Of a stretch of 16,972 bases of DNA, positions 14,801 to 16,972 are shown in pieces (position 1 is the first letter of the stretch; each line of letters opens with the position of its first letter). The notes beneath the pieces were generated by a model that saw only the letters and a list, made by a program, of their open reading frames with translations, searched no databases and was not told the origin of the DNA. Made by a program: the position numbers and the translations under genes. This stretch comes from Candidatus Thalassarchaeaceae archaeon (lineage in GTDB: Archaea > Thermoplasmatota > Poseidoniia > Poseidoniales > Thalassarchaeaceae), in assembly GCA_013330385.1 (NCBI GenBank), contig DUIL01000094.1, positions 1-16,972 on the forward strand, read 5' to 3'.

Positions 14801-15327
14801 GCCAATGCGCCTTCCTCATCCAATAGTGAGGCCCAATGTCTGACTGCCATTTCAGCAACTCTCTTAGAATTTTGACCAATTACAACACCATGGCCATTAT
14901 TGAAGATTAGAAGTTCAGCTTTGTGGCGTTTGGCATCGATTCTGATACAGCCAACACGAGCATCCTTGTTGATATCTGCAAATCGTGAGGCTGCTAATTC
15001 AAGCAAGACCGCTCTACCTAGAGAAAAACTTACCAACATATCTCCACTTTCTACTCTCAAGCCGTCTTCAGACATTCCAAGGCTAAGTAACAATTCTTGC
15101 ATTACTAAACGAGCCACTTCAAGCCGAGAAATTCCGTGAATTAGTACACTACCTGACTCTTCAATCACAAAAGTTGCTCTGGGTTCTTTGTGACTGATTA
15201 CCACCCAAGGGCCTGACTTTATACCCTTAGCCAATCTGACTGCATCTGCGTGGTTAATCGGTTTTCCAGGAATAAAGCGGAAAGTATGTGTCTCCACCTG
15301 CACTCTTATCCTACCTTCTTCTTCCAT
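14797..15327 (-). CDS. Divergent TATA-binding-protein-fold protein
   Basis: A 176-aa protein whose layout matches two TBP repeats. Repeat 1 (about 7-85) has WVVISHKEPRATFVIEESG then SVLIHGISRLEVARLVMQEL, matching the TBP pattern I-x-H-x-x-x-P-K-x-x-x-L-I-F-x-S-G-K-x-V-x-T-G-A-K-S followed by a helix. Repeat 2 (about 90-172) has CIRIDAKRHKAELLIFNNG, GVVIGQNSKRVAEMAVRHW. The four DNA-intercalating phenylalanines of TBP align with Gly39, Glu56, Val125 and Phe142, so only one is kept, and the conserved asparagines on the DNA face are also not seen. Normal TATA binding is therefore doubtful. The start is ATG 15327 with GGAGTGA seven bases upstream; a GTG at 15330 is the alternative. It sits between an unknown gene and the hydrolase, overlapping the latter. 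Assignment is by manual alignment. Confidence 0.72.
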   Translation of the reverse strand: MEEEGRIRVQVETHTFRFIPGKPINHADAVRLAKGIKSGPWVVISHKEPRATFVIEESGSVLIHGISRLEVARLVMQELLLSLGMSEDGLRVESGDMLVSFSLGRAVLLELAASRFADINKDARVGCIRIDAKRHKAELLIFNNGHGVVIGQNSKRVAEMAVRHWASLLDEEGALA

Positions 15328-15334
15328 CACAGAA

Positions 15335-16186
15335 TCACTCCTTTATGGTAACCGCTACTATCGATTCAACATCCGGCCAGCCTTCGAATGCAGCAGCGAG
15401 TGCGGGCAATCTAGGTTGATGGACTGGAACCAACAGAGACGGTCCTCGTGAGTCTGAGTCATCAACCCTACCCTCTCGCAACTCTGCAAGTGCGCCGCGC
15501 ATTCTAGCAACAATTCTAGTCGCACGCTGAGCAATCAAAGCCTCATCTAAACCTCGACATTCCTCCATCCACCAAGCTGCAGAAGAGGCGGCAGCGGCGC
15601 CCAATTCAACATCAACATAACGAGATTGTGCGACTCTTTCAATCGCTGCTGATCTCTGTTTTTTCCAACGTCGACCAACACTAATTCCGGCAATAAGAGA
15701 AGACAGGGTTACCTGAGCATCAGCAGCACAGGTCAACCATTCCATCCACATCTCATCTTCAGTAGTAGGTTCAAGTGCAAAGATAGGCAATCCTCCTCTA
15801 GCATTTTTTGCGTGATGAAGCAACCTCAAAGGTTCAGGTTCAGGAATTGATGGGCCATCTACATCCAATGTTTTCAGGTCGTCCAATAAACGACCTAGGG
15901 TAGTGCCAGAGGCCATTGCCGCAGCAACATGAACACCCGGACTTTCTAAATCCTGTTTTTCTTCTTCAATCCAAATTTCTAATTCGTCACTAGAGGCGAT
16001 AAAAGCAACCCCATCCCAATGTTCACGGGTTCGTAATTCGTTACTCATTCGCACACAAGGAAGATGGGGCCAAAGTATGATGCGCCCCCCCTCAGGATCA
16101 TCCAAGATAGTCGGCGACCATACCAAATCCGCCTCCGGCATGGTGCTTCGAGAATGTGTTAGTGCTTCAGTCAAACGGTTATGCAT
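15335..16186 (-). CDS. Hypothetical protein, first gene of the TBP-like/hydrolase cluster
   Basis: A 283-aa soluble protein from ATG 16186 (MHNRLTEALTHS). The open frame continues to 16267 but would run through the divergent thioesterase start, so the shorter form is used. There is no signal peptide. Regions of note are GGRIILWPHLPC, an acidic middle (SDELEIWIEEEKQDLE), an Ala-rich helical region (ELGAAAASSAAWWMEE), a basic helix with RATRIVARMRGALAEL, and a strand LLVPVHQPRLPALAAAFEG near the end. The last two elements vaguely recall the C-terminal half of TraB/PrgY proteins, but the similarity is too weak to name it. The TBP-like gene follows within eight bases, with its SD in the last codons here. 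Confidence 0.68.
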   Translation of the reverse strand: MHNRLTEALTHSRSTMPEADLVWSPTILDDPEGGRIILWPHLPCVRMSNELRTREHWDGVAFIASSDELEIWIEEEKQDLESPGVHVAAAMASGTTLGRLLDDLKTLDVDGPSIPEPEPLRLLHHAKNARGGLPIFALEPTTEDEMWMEWLTCAADAQVTLSSLIAGISVGRRWKKQRSAAIERVAQSRYVDVELGAAAASSAAWWMEECRGLDEALIAQRATRIVARMRGALAELREGRVDDSDSRGPSLLVPVHQPRLPALAAAFEGWPDVESIVAVTIKE

Positions 16187-16254
16187 ACTGCTTCTAGGGT
16201 GTCTTTGAAAGGTTGGATTCAAGGAGGAGGGGCTTACCGGAAGAATCGAGGAAG

Positions 16255-16704
16255 ATGGCAGAACCACGCTCTTCAGAGCCCGTTACACTACTGAATGAAG
16301 TGTTTCCTGGAGACACTAATGCAATGAATACACTGTTTGGAGGACGATTGATGTCGATTATGGACACTGCAGCTGGAATGGCTGCAAGTCAATTTGCACA
16401 CAACGTCTTTGTTACAGTCTCAGTTGACTCTTTAAAATTCAAACGACCTGCATATCAGGGCGATGTTATTCGAACAATTGCAAGAGTTGTCTGGACCTCT
16501 CCGAGAACCGTAGGAGTTCTAGTCAAAACTTGCCGTATGTCTCGCTCTGAGTGGGATCCAGAGGTAATTTGTACTGGATTCTTTTTCATGGTAGCAATTG
16601 ATGATTCTATGAAGCCAGTCACTGTTCCTCAATTTACACCTTCAACTGACGAAGAAAAGGAACTCTGGGCTCAAGCACAGCGAGCAAGAGAAGCTATGCG
16701 CTAA
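16255..16704 (+). CDS. Acyl-CoA thioesterase, hotdog fold (YciA/BACH type)
   Basis: Hydrolyses acyl-CoA thioesters to free acid and CoA. The 149-aa protein shows the family signature NEVFPGDTNAMNTLFGGRLM (14-33), with the hotdog helix carrying MDTAAGMAA and the likely catalytic D37, then VTVSVDSLKFKRPAYQGDV (53-71) and a C-terminal FFMVAIDDSMKPVTVP, matching YciA/cytosolic acyl-CoA hydrolase proteins. The length fits a single-domain subunit. The start is ATG 16255 (MAEPRSSEPV), with GAGG shortly before it. The frame extends to 16213 without family similarity. It is divergent from the unknown gene starting at 16186 (about 68 bp between starts) and ends directly against the next minus-strand gene. 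Chain-length preference cannot be told. Confidence 0.88.
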   Translation: MAEPRSSEPVTLLNEVFPGDTNAMNTLFGGRLMSIMDTAAGMAASQFAHNVFVTVSVDSLKFKRPAYQGDVIRTIARVVWTSPRTVGVLVKTCRMSRSEWDPEVICTGFFFMVAIDDSMKPVTVPQFTPSTDEEKELWAQAQRAREAMR

Positions 16705-16972
16705 TCAAAGAATATGAATTGTGAAGGGATATTGATATCCTTGTCCTGCTTTGAGTGCTGAGTTAGCGTTGATTGCCCATATTAGGTAGAGAAGCCAATG
16801 AACTGCTATTGTAAAACATCCTATGACGAAGAAGAATAAAATGGCATGGACAATTCCAGCGAAGAAAAATGTCAAAGAAGCATTTGCTGATTCTCTCAAG
16901 TGAGACTCAAGAAGAGGATCTGTTTGTTGGTAATCATTTGTTTTTATTAACCAAATTATTAGAGGGATGAAT
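16705..16972 (-). CDS. DUF4870-like (Tic20-type) membrane protein, 5' end beyond window
   Basis: Partial. The frame stays open through the right edge of the window with no stop, so the gene begins outside it. A TTG at 16899 is an internal codon, not the start. The visible part reads FIPLIIWLIKTND, a charged loop ending ESHLRESANASLTFFF, two hydrophobic helices (about AGIVHAILFFFVIGCFTIAV and HWLLYLIWAINANSAL) and QGYQYPFTIHIL at the end. The order PLIIWLIK-x-[DE], a histidine/glutamate loop with a helix start resembling 'EALNFQ', then 'AIKAxxGxxYxYPxTIxxI' is the DUF4870 pattern. Function is unknown. It is tail-to-tail with the thioesterase with no intervening base. Confidence 0.75.
   Translation of the reverse strand, partial: FIPLIIWLIKTNDYQQTDPLLESHLRESANASLTFFFAGIVHAILFFFVIGCFTIAVHWLLYLIWAINANSALKAGQGYQYPFTIHIL

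Noticed and set aside
15335..16186. Naming the unknown protein a TraB/PrgY family member
   Set aside because: Only two short segments are vaguely similar, and the TraB N-terminal metal-binding motif (GxxHV) is not present.
16727..16740. Palindrome GGATAT-TG-ATATCC near the thioesterase end
   Set aside because: It lies inside the DUF4870-like coding region and simply encodes Gly-Tyr-Gln-Tyr-Pro, which is part of the family motif. No regulatory reading is needed.

Overview
The window looks like a piece of a marine planktonic euryarchaeal genome, most likely Marine Group II (Poseidoniales) or a relative. This is inferred from gene content and not from a search. Archaeal markers sit together: a NOP5/fibrillarin C/D-box RNP pair, transcription factor S, a PCNA clamp, a TBP-like protein and a COG1099-type hydrolase. 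Mixed in are a bacterial-type MutM/Fpg glycosylase and secreted lipoproteins with archaeal-style signal peptides. Coding density is high, no gene-free stretch reaches 300 bases (the longest is about 145), and I saw no insertion sequence, integrase, CRISPR array or rRNA.

Layout. Positions 45-1937 (minus): a small DUF2892-like membrane protein, an unrecognised soluble protein and MutM. 2026-2403 (plus): a small membrane protein. 2428-4139 (minus): NOP5 then fibrillarin, an operon for rRNA 2'-O-methylation. 4232-7073 (plus): CrcB fluoride channel, TFS, PCNA and a membrane-anchored GT2 glycosyltransferase. 7133-9899 (plus): two predicted lipoproteins, a subtilase and a sialidase-like Asp-box protein, each preceded by the same promoter/leader/signal-peptide block. 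9940-10872 (plus): an NAD(P)-binding SDR protein. 10873-13454 (minus): an ABC exporter with an overlapping downstream membrane-anchored FGE/SUMF1-like protein. 13528-13601 (minus): tRNA-Gly(TCC). 13701-13910 (plus): a small membrane protein. 13907-16186 (minus): a three-gene cluster (unknown protein, degenerate TBP-fold protein, TIM-barrel hydrolase). 16255-16704 (plus): a hotdog acyl-CoA thioesterase. The right edge cuts a DUF4870-like membrane protein (minus).

Main points of interest. (1) A 126-bp ungapped block is duplicated exactly 1300 bp apart. Its upstream noncoding part is better conserved than the coding part and carries an 8-5-8 inverted repeat. (2) A divergent TBP paralogue appears to have lost three of the four DNA-intercalating phenylalanines. 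(3) An FGE-like domain lacking catalytic cysteines is fused to a membrane hairpin and overlaps an ABC exporter gene. Several starts (TFS, PCNA, fibrillarin, TBP-like, FGE-like, MutM) were moved inward of the longest frame on Shine-Dalgarno or family-alignment evidence. No clearly new multi-gene system can be demonstrated from the sequence alone.
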